From the NCBI GenBank assembly GCA_024232355.1, contig JAAEPW010001391.1, positions 1 through 52,917 on the forward strand: a DNA stretch of 52,917 nucleotides, written 5' to 3'. The position numbers and the translations under genes were made by a program. Shown in pieces: positions 16,615 through 26,003 of this stretch; position 1 is the first letter of the stretch, and every line of letters starts with the position of its first letter. The DNA comes from Chloroflexota bacterium. Its GTDB lineage: Bacteria; Chloroflexota; Anaerolineae; B4-G1. The notes beneath the pieces were generated by a model, which saw only the letters and a program-made list of their open reading frames with translations, made no database searches and was not told the origin of the DNA.

Positions 16615-17625
16615 ATGTCTACACAAAGAGTAGTGTATCGTCCACCCAGTTCCACGAGTAGTCGCTCCCTGAACAGCGTCCAGCGGGTCTTGCGTACCAT
16701 GATCTGGTTAGGCCTGTTCATCGTACTAGGCATCATCACGCTCGTCGTGGCGGGTATTGCGGGTATGGCAGCGAGCTTTCTAAGCTATGTAGTGATCATG
16801 GTGGGAGGGCTGATCAGCCTCGTCATCCCTGGAACGATCAGCAGTTGTCTCTACGTCATCCCCGAATTTGAGCGCGCCGTCGTGCTCAAGATGGGCAAGT
16901 TTATCGGCGTCAAGGGACCGGGAAATTTCTGGGTTATCCCCTACCCGCCCTTTTACCAGTCGGTGGCGGCCAAACTCGATCTGCGCGTGCAGACCCGCGT
17001 CATCACCGCCGCCGAGACTCTCACCGCCGACAATGTCCCCGTGGGATGCGAGGCCGTCATCTTTTGGCGTGTGGAAGACCCGCAACGGGCGGCGCTTGAG
17101 GTGGCCAACTATACCGAAGCCGTCTTCCAGGCCGCCAACAGCGCACTCAAGGACACTGTCGGCACGATGGAACTGACTGATCTTCTGGGCGAGCGCGAAA
17201 AGGTCTCCGACAAACTTGAGACCATCATCGACACCGCCGCCGCGTCCTTTGGCGTGGACGTCTCCTCGGTCGAGATCACCGATATCCACGTGCCCGCCGA
17301 CCTGATCCAGGAATTGAGCGTGTTGGCCCAGTCGCGCCGGGCGGCGCAGGCCAAGATCGCCGAGGCCGATGCGGAAAAGGCAATCGCGCTCCAACTGCAA
17401 GAGGCTTCTGAGGCGATGGGACCCCAAGCGATGGAGATGTACCGTCTCAACGTGTTGGAGCGCATCGGACGCGAGGAAGGCAGCCAGATCGTGATCTATG
17501 GCTTGGGCGGCAGCGATTCCGCGATGGGGAACACCATCGCCGCCACCGCCGCCGGCGCGCAGGTGAGCAAGCCTGTTCCCAAAACAAGGGCAAAGCCTGC
17601 CGCTACAAAAAAGCTCAACGAGTAA
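16615..17625 (+). CDS. Slipin / stomatin-like SPFH (band 7) protein
   Basis: 336 aa from ATG 16615, with AGGAGG upstream; an in-frame start 14 codons earlier precedes that site and is rejected. The N-terminus has hydrophobic stretches (about 28-80) anchoring it to the membrane. The SPFH domain follows with ERAVVLKMGKF, KGPGNFWVIP, LDLRVQTR, ADNVPVGCEAVIFWRVEDP, and GVDVSSVEITDIHVP. A coiled-coil helical region rich in Ala/Glu (SRRAAQAKIAEADAEKAIAL) comes next. These proteins oligomerise in membranes and organise microdomains or regulate proteases. No NfeD-type partner is adjacent, which is unusual for many slipins. It has its own promoter and a shared terminator. Confidence 0.9.
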   Translation: MSTQRVVYRPPSSTSSRSLNSVQRVLRTMIWLGLFIVLGIITLVVAGIAGMAASFLSYVVIMVGGLISLVIPGTISSCLYVIPEFERAVVLKMGKFIGVKGPGNFWVIPYPPFYQSVAAKLDLRVQTRVITAAETLTADNVPVGCEAVIFWRVEDPQRAALEVANYTEAVFQAANSALKDTVGTMELTDLLGEREKVSDKLETIIDTAAASFGVDVSSVEITDIHVPADLIQELSVLAQSRRAAQAKIAEADAEKAIALQLQEASEAMGPQAMEMYRLNVLERIGREEGSQIVIYGLGGSDSAMGNTIAATAAGAQVSKPVPKTRAKPAATKKLNE

Positions 17626-17646
17626 ACGATAGTAAATCGACAAAGC

Positions 17647-17684
17647 AAAGGCCGCTCCTCACTAAAAAGGAGCGGCCTTTTATC
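17647..17684. terminator. Bidirectional terminator between slipin and SAH hydrolase genes
   Basis: AAAGGCCGCTCCT (17647-17659) pairs perfectly over 13 bp with AGGAGCGGCCTTT (17668-17680), 8-base loop, with T-rich ends on both strands. The flanking genes converge on it. Confidence 0.82.
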
Positions 17685-17722
17685 TTGGGTCATTGTTCAT
17701 TGACCCATTTGTTCATTCTTAT

Positions 17723-18991
<1,269 letters not shown>

Positions 18992-19016
18992 TTACTCCTT
19001 GTGTAAATTTGATTGG

Positions 19017-19979
19017 TTAGTCTACTAGTTGATTCAGGGCTCCAGCGTCGTCAAAGTGCTCGCGAAAACGGGCAACGAACTCGGCTGGAGTATAGTGATG
19101 GCTTTGGGGGCCAGGTTGCTCCAGGGTGTAGGTGGCGGCCAACGCCCCCATTTTTCCTGCCAGGTCCCAGGAAAGGTTCAGGGCCAGTCCCTTGATGAAT
19201 CCGGCTCGGAAAGCGTCTCCCACGCCGGTAGGATCGTCTAGCCGCTCGGGCGGCACGATGGGCACGTCGTAGATGTCTCCGCCTGCCCAGATGCGCGTCC
19301 CCTCGGCGCCTAATGTCACCACGCAGGCACGAGTTGGGGCAGACCGAATGGCCTCGGCGCTCAGTCCAGTTTTCTCCTCCAGCATTCCAAACTCGTATTC
19401 GTTGACTACCAGCAGGTCGCACCCCTCCAGCCCGGCCCGCAGGTCCTCGCCGGGTAAGCGGACGATTTGCTGGCTGGGGTCGTACAGGTAAGGGATGCCC
19501 AATTCCCGGCACTCGGCCGGATACTTGTTCATCGCCTCGGGGTCGTTGGGGGAGATGGTGACCAAGTCCACCTGCCCAGCGTCCAGATCGCGAATCGAGA
19601 GGTCCCGCGCCCGGGCCATCGCGCCGGTGTAGAAACTGGCGATCTGATTGCCGTCCTGGTCAGTATTGACGAAAAAGGACGCGGTGAACAGGTCAAGTTC
19701 GTCGCGAGTGAGGGAGGTGTCCACCCCCTGATCTTCCAGCCAAGCACGATATTCGCCAAAATCCTGCCCCGCTGTGCCCATCACACGTGGACGTTCGCCC
19801 AAGAGTGCCAGACTGTAGGCAATATTGGGCGCACACCCACCCCGCTGACGCCGCATCTCATCCACCAGGAAACTGAGAGAGATGTTGGCCAACTGATCGG
19901 GCAAGATGTGCTCGACGAAACGACCGGGAAAGGTCATCAAATAATCATAGGCGATAGAACCGGTCACGACAACGTTCAT
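19017..19979 (-). CDS. adoK: Adenosine kinase (PfkB family, actinobacterial type)
   Basis: 320 aa. ATG 19979 is preferred because GGAGG lies 8 bp upstream; an in-frame start five codons earlier is possible. The sequence VTGSIAYDYLMTFPGRF, LSFLVDEMRRQRGGCAPN and QIASFYTGAMARARDL closely follows the Mycobacterium tuberculosis adenosine kinase as I remember it. The PfkB catalytic motif DDPTGVGDAFRAGF is intact. It would phosphorylate adenosine to AMP. Its position directly upstream of SAH hydrolase fits recycling of adenosine released from methylation. It lies 4 bp after the GT2 stop. Confidence 0.85.
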   Translation of the reverse strand: MNVVVTGSIAYDYLMTFPGRFVEHILPDQLANISLSFLVDEMRRQRGGCAPNIAYSLALLGERPRVMGTAGQDFGEYRAWLEDQGVDTSLTRDELDLFTASFFVNTDQDGNQIASFYTGAMARARDLSIRDLDAGQVDLVTISPNDPEAMNKYPAECRELGIPYLYDPSQQIVRLPGEDLRAGLEGCDLLVVNEYEFGMLEEKTGLSAEAIRSAPTRACVVTLGAEGTRIWAGGDIYDVPIVPPERLDDPTGVGDAFRAGFIKGLALNLSWDLAGKMGALAATYTLEQPGPQSHHYTPAEFVARFREHFDDAGALNQLVD

Positions 19980-19983
19980 CGTT

Positions 19984-20688
19984 TTATCCTCCAAAGCGTA
20001 TCTTGAGTATGATCCACAACCAACGAAAGCCGGTGTGGAAGGCGTGCCAGCCCGCGAGCTTTTTTCCCTGCTCTACCGTGCGCGGATGGTAGGCGACGGC
20101 GATCTCTTGAATGCCATGACCGAGCTTGAGCAATTTGCAGGGCAATTCATAGTCCAGGTCAAAATCAGCGTCGTTCAGGTTCAGCGAGCGCGTCACGTCC
20201 AAGCGGACCAATTTCAGACCGACGGCGATATCGGTCAGTTGGCCGCCAAAGACCACGTTGGCGATGACAGTCAGAAAACGAACGCCCCAATAGTTTTTGG
20301 CATATTGGTAAATCTTGCGCCCGCCCATCGTACGCGAGCCAAACACGGCGACGGTTTCACCGGGAACGACCTCGGCGGCCATGCGTGGGATATCTCCCAC
20401 CTCGTATTCCAGGTCCGCGTCAAAGATAACGAAATAGTCGCCGCTGGACTCGGCGATACCGGTCAGCACCGAGGCACTCTTGCCCATATTGCGGGGGTGA
20501 AAAATGACGCGCACATCGGGCAGGTCTACCGATTCAAGCATCTCTCGGGTGCCATCGGTAGAAAAGTTGTCCACGACGATGATTTCTTTTTCCCAACCGG
20601 CACCCAAGTCCACGGTACGGGCCTGGTCAACGGCCTGGAGGATCGTCGGGCGTTCGTTATAAGCACAGATAATGATTGATAATTTCAT
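19984..20688 (-). CDS. Family 2 glycosyltransferase (DPM1/DPG-synthase-like)
   Basis: 234 aa, GT-A fold. It starts MKLSIIICAYNERPTILQAV, then EIIVVDNFSTDGTRE, NMGKSASVLTGI, the metal-binding FDADLEYE (DxD), and FGSRTMGGRK. A single amphipathic or membrane-touching segment FLTVIANVVFGGQLTDI follows. This layout is that of enzymes moving a sugar from a nucleotide donor to polyprenyl phosphate or a lipid/glycan acceptor. In context it is a candidate to use the CDP-deoxyhexose made by the four preceding genes, but GDP-mannose or UDP-glucose donors are equally possible from sequence. It sits 15 bp after rfbH. Confidence 0.85.
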   Translation of the reverse strand: MKLSIIICAYNERPTILQAVDQARTVDLGAGWEKEIIVVDNFSTDGTREMLESVDLPDVRVIFHPRNMGKSASVLTGIAESSGDYFVIFDADLEYEVGDIPRMAAEVVPGETVAVFGSRTMGGRKIYQYAKNYWGVRFLTVIANVVFGGQLTDIAVGLKLVRLDVTRSLNLNDADFDLDYELPCKLLKLGHGIQEIAVAYHPRTVEQGKKLAGWHAFHTGFRWLWIILKIRFGG

Positions 20689-20703
20689 AGCGAATTGGCA
20701 AAT

Positions 20704-22026
20704 TTACGGATTTGCGACAAAGTCGGCAAAGGCTTTTAGCATATAGTTGATGCGAGCATCATCGAGACCCGGATACACGCCGATGAAAAAGGTGGAACGC
20801 AGCACGGTATCAGAATTTGTTAGATCGCCGACGGTGCGATGAACGATGTGACGATAGCCGGGGTGTCGAACGATGTTGCCCGCAAAAAGCAGTCGCGTTT
20901 CGATGTTTCGTTCTTCCAAAAAGGCGATCAAATCGCGGCGGGAGAACGGAGCACCTGGACGAACAGTGATGGGAAAAGCAAACCAGGCGGGATCAGCCCG
21001 GTCGCTCCAAGTCGGCAGGATCAGAAATTCTTCATAGGGCTTGAGCCCCTCGTAGATGCGGCCAAAGTTGCGCTTGCGAGCTGCGATAAAATCGGGTAAT
21101 TTGTCTAACTGGGCCAACCCAATGGCTGCTTGTATATCGGTCATCTTTAGATTGTAGCCGATCTCGGCGTACAGGTAGCGGTGATCGTACGGTTCGTCTA
21201 TGCCGGGAATCTTCCATTCGAACCGCCGCCCACACGCGCCGGTGGAGGGGCTATCGTAGCGACACTGACAATCGCGCCCCCAATCCCGTATGCTTTGGGC
21301 GATGCGGGCCAGGTTCGAGTCGTCGGTGACCACTGCCCCACCCTCGCCGGTGGTGATGTGATGGGCGGGGTAAAAACTCAATGTGCCCAGATCCCCAAAG
21401 GTGCCGACCATCTGGCCATCGTAGACGGTGCCCAGCGCATCGCAAGTGTCCTCGATAACGTAGAGATTATGAGCACGGGCAAACTCTATCACAGGGTTCA
21501 TTTCCACGGGATTTGCCAGCGTGTGCGCGACAAAAATCGCGCGGGTCCGCTCTGAAAGCGCTGGCTCTAGCTGCGTCGGGTCCAGATTGTAGGTGCCCAG
21601 TTCGCAATCCACGAACACTGGCACGAGTTGATTCTGGATAATCGGAGCAACAGTAGTCGGAAAGCCCATCGCTGACGTAATCACCTCATCGCCAGGCTCC
21701 AGTGGACGCTCCAGACGGCGAGAGCAAAGGGTAGTCATAGCAACCAGGTTGGCTGAGGACCCAGAGTTGACTGTCATGGCATGGCGCAGGTTTAAAAAGC
21801 GCGCCACATTTTTCTCAAAATCCCAGGACTTTGGGCCAGCGGTGAGCCAAAAATCCAACACTGCCTCCGTGGCCGAGATCAATTCCCGCTCATCGTACAC
21901 GCGGCTGGCATAGTGAACACGCGTCTGGCCGGGCACAAAGGGACGAGAAGCATGAGCCGCACGATAATACTCGCCCACCAGATCAAGAATTTGTTCCCGG
22001 AGAGCGTTGGTTTTGGAATCAACCAT
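20704..22026 (-). CDS. rfbH: CDP-4-keto-6-deoxy-D-glucose 3-dehydrase (E1/RfbH)
   Basis: 440 aa from ATG 22026, with GGGAG upstream; an ATG five codons earlier overlaps that site. It has the DegT/DnrJ/EryC1 aminotransferase fold, but the PLP lysine is replaced by histidine in SFYPAHHITTGEGG. That is the hallmark of the 3-dehydrase E1. Cysteines in DWGRDCQCRY and TGACGRRF, with an upstream EDTCDALG, fit the four ligands of its 2Fe-2S cluster. The reaction removes the 3-hydroxyl to give CDP-3,6-dideoxyhexose precursors and needs an E3 reductase (RfbI/AscD), which is not encoded nearby. Immediately downstream of the epimerase/reductase. Confidence 0.92.
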   Translation of the reverse strand: MVDSKTNALREQILDLVGEYYRAAHASRPFVPGQTRVHYASRVYDERELISATEAVLDFWLTAGPKSWDFEKNVARFLNLRHAMTVNSGSSANLVAMTTLCSRRLERPLEPGDEVITSAMGFPTTVAPIIQNQLVPVFVDCELGTYNLDPTQLEPALSERTRAIFVAHTLANPVEMNPVIEFARAHNLYVIEDTCDALGTVYDGQMVGTFGDLGTLSFYPAHHITTGEGGAVVTDDSNLARIAQSIRDWGRDCQCRYDSPSTGACGRRFEWKIPGIDEPYDHRYLYAEIGYNLKMTDIQAAIGLAQLDKLPDFIAARKRNFGRIYEGLKPYEEFLILPTWSDRADPAWFAFPITVRPGAPFSRRDLIAFLEERNIETRLLFAGNIVRHPGYRHIVHRTVGDLTNSDTVLRSTFFIGVYPGLDDARINYMLKAFADFVANP

Positions 22027-22044
22027 AAAAATCTCCCACAAACC

Positions 22045-23037
22045 TCATTTACCATCTACCTTTATCGTTTCAATCGTGCAGCGTAACCCTTCCTCTAACC
22101 CCACCTGCGCCCTCCACCCCGTCAACCGAGCCGTGTGATCCGCATCAGCGACCAGGTGCATCACCTCGCCCGAGCGATAGGGCAAAGCGCCCGCCATGAT
22201 ACGTCCCCGAGCACTCGTCATTGTCCAAATGCGCTCAATCACCTCACGCATTAGATGAACGTGTCCCGTTCCCAAATCGAGACTGTGCCCCTCAATACCC
22301 AATGATGTGGCGGCAGCCAGCATACCCTCCACTATATCGTCCACATAGATGAAATCACGCTGCTGTTCACCCAACGTCATTGAAAAATCGTTTCCCGCCA
22401 AGGCCGCACGGACGGCAGCCGAAATCAAGGTATGGCTTGCTTGTCCTGGCCCATAAACCTGGAAAGGTCGCACAGTGACGGTAGGCAAGCCATGCTCCCG
22501 CCAGTACGCCCGCCCAAAAGCCCAGGCAGCGACCTTGGAGGCAGCGTAGGTGTTAAAAGGATCAAAGCAGCCAACGCCCTCTCTGGCTTTCCGTGCCCCG
22601 TATTCATAACAGGTACCCACTAGCACCACTCGCCGAGTATGATCGTCTTTCGATGCTTGTTGTTTTAACGCATCCAGCAAGTGCAACGCGCCACCAGCGT
22701 TCACCGCCAGCGCCAGAACTGGATCCACACCAGGGTTGGTCGCGCCGACAGCGGCCAGGTGAATGATAATCTGTGGTACGGCTTGGACCACGGCGGCTTG
22801 TACCGCTTTGGCGTCTCGCAAATCAAAGCGTAGCCTTTGAGCCTGTGTTGGCAGGGCATCTACTTGCTCTGGATTCTCATCCGGGGCCACTCCAGCATAA
22901 ACTTGCGCCCCAGCATCTACCAACCGCTGCACAAGCCGTTGACCAATAAAACCCGCCGCTCCAGTGACAAGAACGCGTTGTTTAGCCCAATGCACCAAAA
23001 CTTGCCTACCTACCGATCCAAAAACTCGCGATACCAT
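22045..23037 (-). CDS. NAD-dependent epimerase/reductase (CDP-dideoxyhexose type)
   Basis: 330 aa, extended SDR. It shows the NAD motif VTGAAGFIGQRLVQRL, the VGTCYEYG strand, the catalytic YAASK (in NTYAASKVAAW), and VRPFQVYGPGQ. The position between rfbG and rfbH fits the 4-reductase step forming CDP-paratose, CDP-abequose or CDP-tyvelose, but a 4,6-dehydratase product reductase without 3-deoxygenation is possible. ATG 23037 overlaps the upstream gene by 28 bp. A GTG at 22995 (VHWAKQRVLVTG) is an alternative start closer to the Rossmann strand. Confidence 0.8.
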   Translation of the reverse strand: MVSRVFGSVGRQVLVHWAKQRVLVTGAAGFIGQRLVQRLVDAGAQVYAGVAPDENPEQVDALPTQAQRLRFDLRDAKAVQAAVVQAVPQIIIHLAAVGATNPGVDPVLALAVNAGGALHLLDALKQQASKDDHTRRVVLVGTCYEYGARKAREGVGCFDPFNTYAASKVAAWAFGRAYWREHGLPTVTVRPFQVYGPGQASHTLISAAVRAALAGNDFSMTLGEQQRDFIYVDDIVEGMLAAATSLGIEGHSLDLGTGHVHLMREVIERIWTMTSARGRIMAGALPYRSGEVMHLVADADHTARLTGWRAQVGLEEGLRCTIETIKVDGK

Positions 23038-23990
23038 GCCAACGTCTCCCGCAATCCCTCCTCAAGCGAATAGCGGGGTGACCAACCCAATGTGCGATGG
23101 GCTTTGTCGCTGCCCAAGTACTGGGCTGGGATCTCGTTCGGCGCGTCAGCCAACACTACCGGTTCCAACTCTGGATGGTCAGAAACCCCGATGATGGCTT
23201 GCACAATTTCCAAAACAGATCGGGGATCGTCCATCCCAAAATTGAACGCTTCCCCCTTAACCTCTGGATCGTCCAGATGCTCCGCCAGCGCCAGATAGGC
23301 GCTCACTGCATCTCGAACGTAAAGAAAATCACGGAGCATGGTTCCATCAGAGCGGACGATGGGACGTTCGCCTCGGATAATGCTACGTATTGTGCCCGGA
23401 ACTATGCGGCTCCAATTCAAATCTCCGCCTCCATATAGGTTGGCACAACGGGTGACAGCAGTTGCAAGACCATACGTGGCGAAATATGTGCGCGCGATAA
23501 TATCAGCACAGGCTTTGGACACGTCGTAGGGATAGCAACCCAACAAAGGGGCATCTTCGACGTAGGGCAGCTCTTCGTGCACACCATATGCTTTGTCAGA
23601 TGAGGCGATTAACACGCGAGTCACTCGAGACGAACACCGGGCAGCCTCCAATACTGTCCAGGCACCCTTGATATTGGTCTCGAAAGTAGAAAGGGGGGAC
23701 CGATTCGCGATAGGAACGATGGTCTGAGCAGCCAGGTGCATAACGGTATCTATCTCGTACTCGGTGAGCACTCGCTCCACAAGCGCATAGTTGGTGACAT
23801 CACCGCGCACGACAGAGATGCGATCTTGACAGCCACTCTTGCACAGGTATGAGAAAGGCACCTCGTCACGCATCAAGCCAACGACGGAGGCTCCTGCCTC
23901 CACCAGGGCAATGGTCAACCAAGAGCCTAGAAATCCCGTACAACCAGTAACAAAGACTGGACGATCTAACCAAAAAGACCTATTATTCAT
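23010..23990 (-). CDS. rfbG: CDP-glucose 4,6-dehydratase
   Basis: 326 aa from ATG 23990 ([19 protein letters not shown]), which overlaps the rfbF end by 8 bp; a longer in-frame version would overlap rfbF by 47 bp. The SDR motifs are GCTGFLGSWL (NAD binding), HLAAQTIVPIANRSPL, SSDKAYG, and YPYDVSK with catalytic Tyr and Lys. The PLSTFETNIKG block is typical of CDP-glucose rather than dTDP-glucose dehydratases. It converts CDP-glucose to CDP-4-keto-6-deoxyglucose, following RfbF. The gene order rfbF-rfbG-x-rfbH matches classical O-antigen dideoxyhexose loci, with the reductase placed between. Confidence 0.9.
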   Translation of the reverse strand: MNNRSFWLDRPVFVTGCTGFLGSWLTIALVEAGASVVGLMRDEVPFSYLCKSGCQDRISVVRGDVTNYALVERVLTEYEIDTVMHLAAQTIVPIANRSPLSTFETNIKGAWTVLEAARCSSRVTRVLIASSDKAYGVHEELPYVEDAPLLGCYPYDVSKACADIIARTYFATYGLATAVTRCANLYGGGDLNWSRIVPGTIRSIIRGERPIVRSDGTMLRDFLYVRDAVSAYLALAEHLDDPEVKGEAFNFGMDDPRSVLEIVQAIIGVSDHPELEPVVLADAPNEIPAQYLGSDKAHRTLGWSPRYSLEEGLRETLAWYREFLDR

Positions 23991-24795
23991 CCCAAGTTTT
24001 CCAGGGCGCACTTGTGCGCCAAAATTCATCTAGCGCCAGGGCCTCCTTGAGCGTGTCCATCTTGCGCCAAAAACCAGTGTGACGATACATCATCAACTGC
24101 CCCTCATCGGCCAAGCGAGGTAGAACCTCTCGCTCCAAGTGAACATCATCACCATCAGCCAAATAGTCCAGTATCCCACGGTTAAAAACCATAAAGCCCG
24201 CGTTGATCCAATGGTCTAGCTGTGGTTTTTGTACAAACCCATCCACCTGCCCTATATCACTCACCTGGATCACGCCGTACGGCGATAGCAAACGAACGCC
24301 GGTCACCGTCGCCAACTTGCCATGTTGTCGATGAAAGGCCAGCAGTGCATCTATATCTACGTCGCCCACACCATCGCCATAGCTGACGAAAAAAGTATCG
24401 GTGTCAATATAGCGTGCGACGCGGTAGATACGCGAGCCTTTTCTCGTATGGAGGCCCGTGTCTGTTAGCGTGACGTCCCAGTTCTCCTCAGCGTCAAACT
24501 GGTGATAGGTAAGATTGCTCGACTCCCCCAGGCGAACGGTAAAGTCACGACGCATAGGCTCATATTCGAGAAAGAATCGTTTGATTTGATTGGCCTGGTA
24601 ACCCAGTGGGAGAATGAAACGCGTGTGGCCGTAGGTCGCATAAATCTTCATCACGTGCCACAAGATAGGACGGCCACCCACCTCAACGAGTTCCTTCTTT
24701 GTGGGTGTATCGCCCTGCATACGAGTGCCCTGACCACCGCAAAAGATGATCACAGGAATAGCAGAGTGTTCTGGTTGAACAGTTTCAAGCGTCAA
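23983..24795 (-). CDS. rfbF: Glucose-1-phosphate cytidylyltransferase
   Basis: 270 aa. It makes CDP-glucose from CTP and glucose-1-phosphate. The nucleotidyltransferase signature is [24 protein letters not shown], and [32 protein letters not shown] and [13 protein letters not shown] are characteristic of RfbF. The frame begins with a TTG at 24795 that overlaps the mtnA stop (24785-24787). No ATG exists before the catalytic loop, so a TTG start coupled to mtnA termination is the simplest reading. Confidence 0.92.
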   Translation of the reverse strand: MTLETVQPEHSAIPVIIFCGGQGTRMQGDTPTKKELVEVGGRPILWHVMKIYATYGHTRFILPLGYQANQIKRFFLEYEPMRRDFTVRLGESSNLTYHQFDAEENWDVTLTDTGLHTRKGSRIYRVARYIDTDTFFVSYGDGVGDVDIDALLAFHRQHGKLATVTGVRLLSPYGVIQVSDIGQVDGFVQKPQLDHWINAGFMVFNRGILDYLADGDDVHLEREVLPRLADEGQLMMYRHTGFWRKMDTLKEALALDEFWRTSAPWKTWDE

Positions 24796-25831
24796 AATCC
24801 GCCTCCACGGCCTTTTTCAGGTTCACCTCGAACGGTGGATATGCAATACCGTTCTCCGTCACGATGCCGGTCACATAGCGATGGGGTGTCACGTCAAAAG
24901 CGGGGTTGGCCGCTTGTATCCCTTCTGGCGTAGCAGGACGTCCCTGGTAGATTACGTCGGTCACCTCATCGGCCGGTCGCTCTTCGATGGGAATGTCATC
25001 GCCGGTGGGCAGCGAAAGATCAACTGTAGAAGTCGGCACACACGAGTAAAATGGTATCCCGTTTGCCTGTGCCACGACCCCAAGCTTGTAGGTGCCGATC
25101 TTGTTGGCCACGTCTCCATTGGCCGCCACCCGGTCGGCCCCCACCAGCACGATGTTTACCTGCCCGGTACGCATAAAGTGTCCGGCGGCATTGTCGGCAA
25201 TGAGTGCGAACGAAACACCCAAGTTCTGCAATTCCCAAGCCGTGAGCCTGGCACCTTGAAGACGCGGACGCGTCTCGTCCACCAACACGTGAATTTTCTT
25301 GCCCTGTTCGTGCGCGGCGCGGATGACGCCCAAAGCGGTACCATAGTCCACTGTCGCCAGCGCGCCCGTGTTGCAGTGATGCAGAATCGTGTCTCCATCC
25401 CGAATGAGCGACGCGCCATACGCTCCCAGCCGCTTGTTGATCTCGACATCCTCATCGGCCAGCTTTTGGGCTTCGGTCAACAGCACATCGGGAATGTTGA
25501 CGGGGTCGGGCTCGGATTCGGCCCGGCGCAGCAGGCGCGTCACAGCCCAAGACAGATTGACCGCTGTGGGCCGAGCAGCGCAAAGGACTTGGCCCGCCGC
25601 ACGCAGGTCAGTCAACAGACCATTTCGATCCCGCGCCTGACTCTCACGCGCTGCCAATGCCATTCCAAAGGCCGCCGCCGCACCGATTGCCGGCGCGCCT
25701 CGAATAACCATCGTGCGGATAGCCCGAGCCACCTCGTGGTGATCTTTATACTCAACCAAACAAAACTCGGACGGCAAAAGCCGTTGGTCAATCATACGTA
25801 CTTTGTCATTGTGCCATTCAACACTACGCAT
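24785..25831 (-). CDS. mtnA: S-methyl-5-thioribose-1-phosphate isomerase
   Basis: 348 aa from ATG 25831 ([11 protein letters not shown]), with GAGGTGG upstream; the in-frame extension is not family-like. It isomerises methylthioribose-1-phosphate to methylthioribulose-1-phosphate in methionine salvage. It shows [13 protein letters not shown], the catalytic Cys in [14 protein letters not shown] (C153), the catalytic Asp in [19 protein letters not shown] (D233), and the family C-terminus. Some relatives act on 5-deoxyribose-1-phosphate. It is the first gene of the operon, and rfbF follows with an 11-bp overlap. Other methionine-salvage genes (mtnB, mtnC, mtnD, mtnK) are not in the window. Confidence 0.93.
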   Translation of the reverse strand: MRSVEWHNDKVRMIDQRLLPSEFCLVEYKDHHEVARAIRTMVIRGAPAIGAAAAFGMALAARESQARDRNGLLTDLRAAGQVLCAARPTAVNLSWAVTRLLRRAESEPDPVNIPDVLLTEAQKLADEDVEINKRLGAYGASLIRDGDTILHHCNTGALATVDYGTALGVIRAAHEQGKKIHVLVDETRPRLQGARLTAWELQNLGVSFALIADNAAGHFMRTGQVNIVLVGADRVAANGDVANKIGTYKLGVVAQANGIPFYSCVPTSTVDLSLPTGDDIPIEERPADEVTDVIYQGRPATPEGIQAANPAFDVTPHRYVTGIVTENGIAYPPFEVNLKKAVEADFDA

Positions 25832-25883
25832 CGCCACCTCGGTTTTTCTCAAGATATTATCCCACATCCAGTTCCGACGAGTT

Positions 25884-25912
25884 ATGGTAACACGGGCAAA
25901 TCGCTTTGTCAA
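25884..25912 (-). promoter_or_regulatory. Probable promoter of the mtnA-ahcY operon
   Basis: On the minus strand a perfect TTGACA (25912-25907), 17-bp spacer, and TACCAT (25889-25884). It lies 53 bp before mtnA and downstream of the rpoC terminator. Confidence 0.5.
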
Positions 25913-25939
25913 ACGCGCGCTAATAACCTCACCAAAGAA

Positions 25940-25972
25940 ACGCGGCAGCACCTCCAACCGGTACTGCCGCGT
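25940..25972 (-). terminator. Probable rpoC terminator
   Basis: ACGCGGCAG (25940-25948) pairs exactly with CTGCCGCGT (25964-25972), and ACC/GGT can extend the stem inward. Read on the minus strand it is followed by TTTCTTTG. It is 32 bp past the rpoC stop. Confidence 0.6.
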
Positions 25973-26003
25973 GTGTAAAATCGTCCCTATCTATTTGCTC
26001 GAA

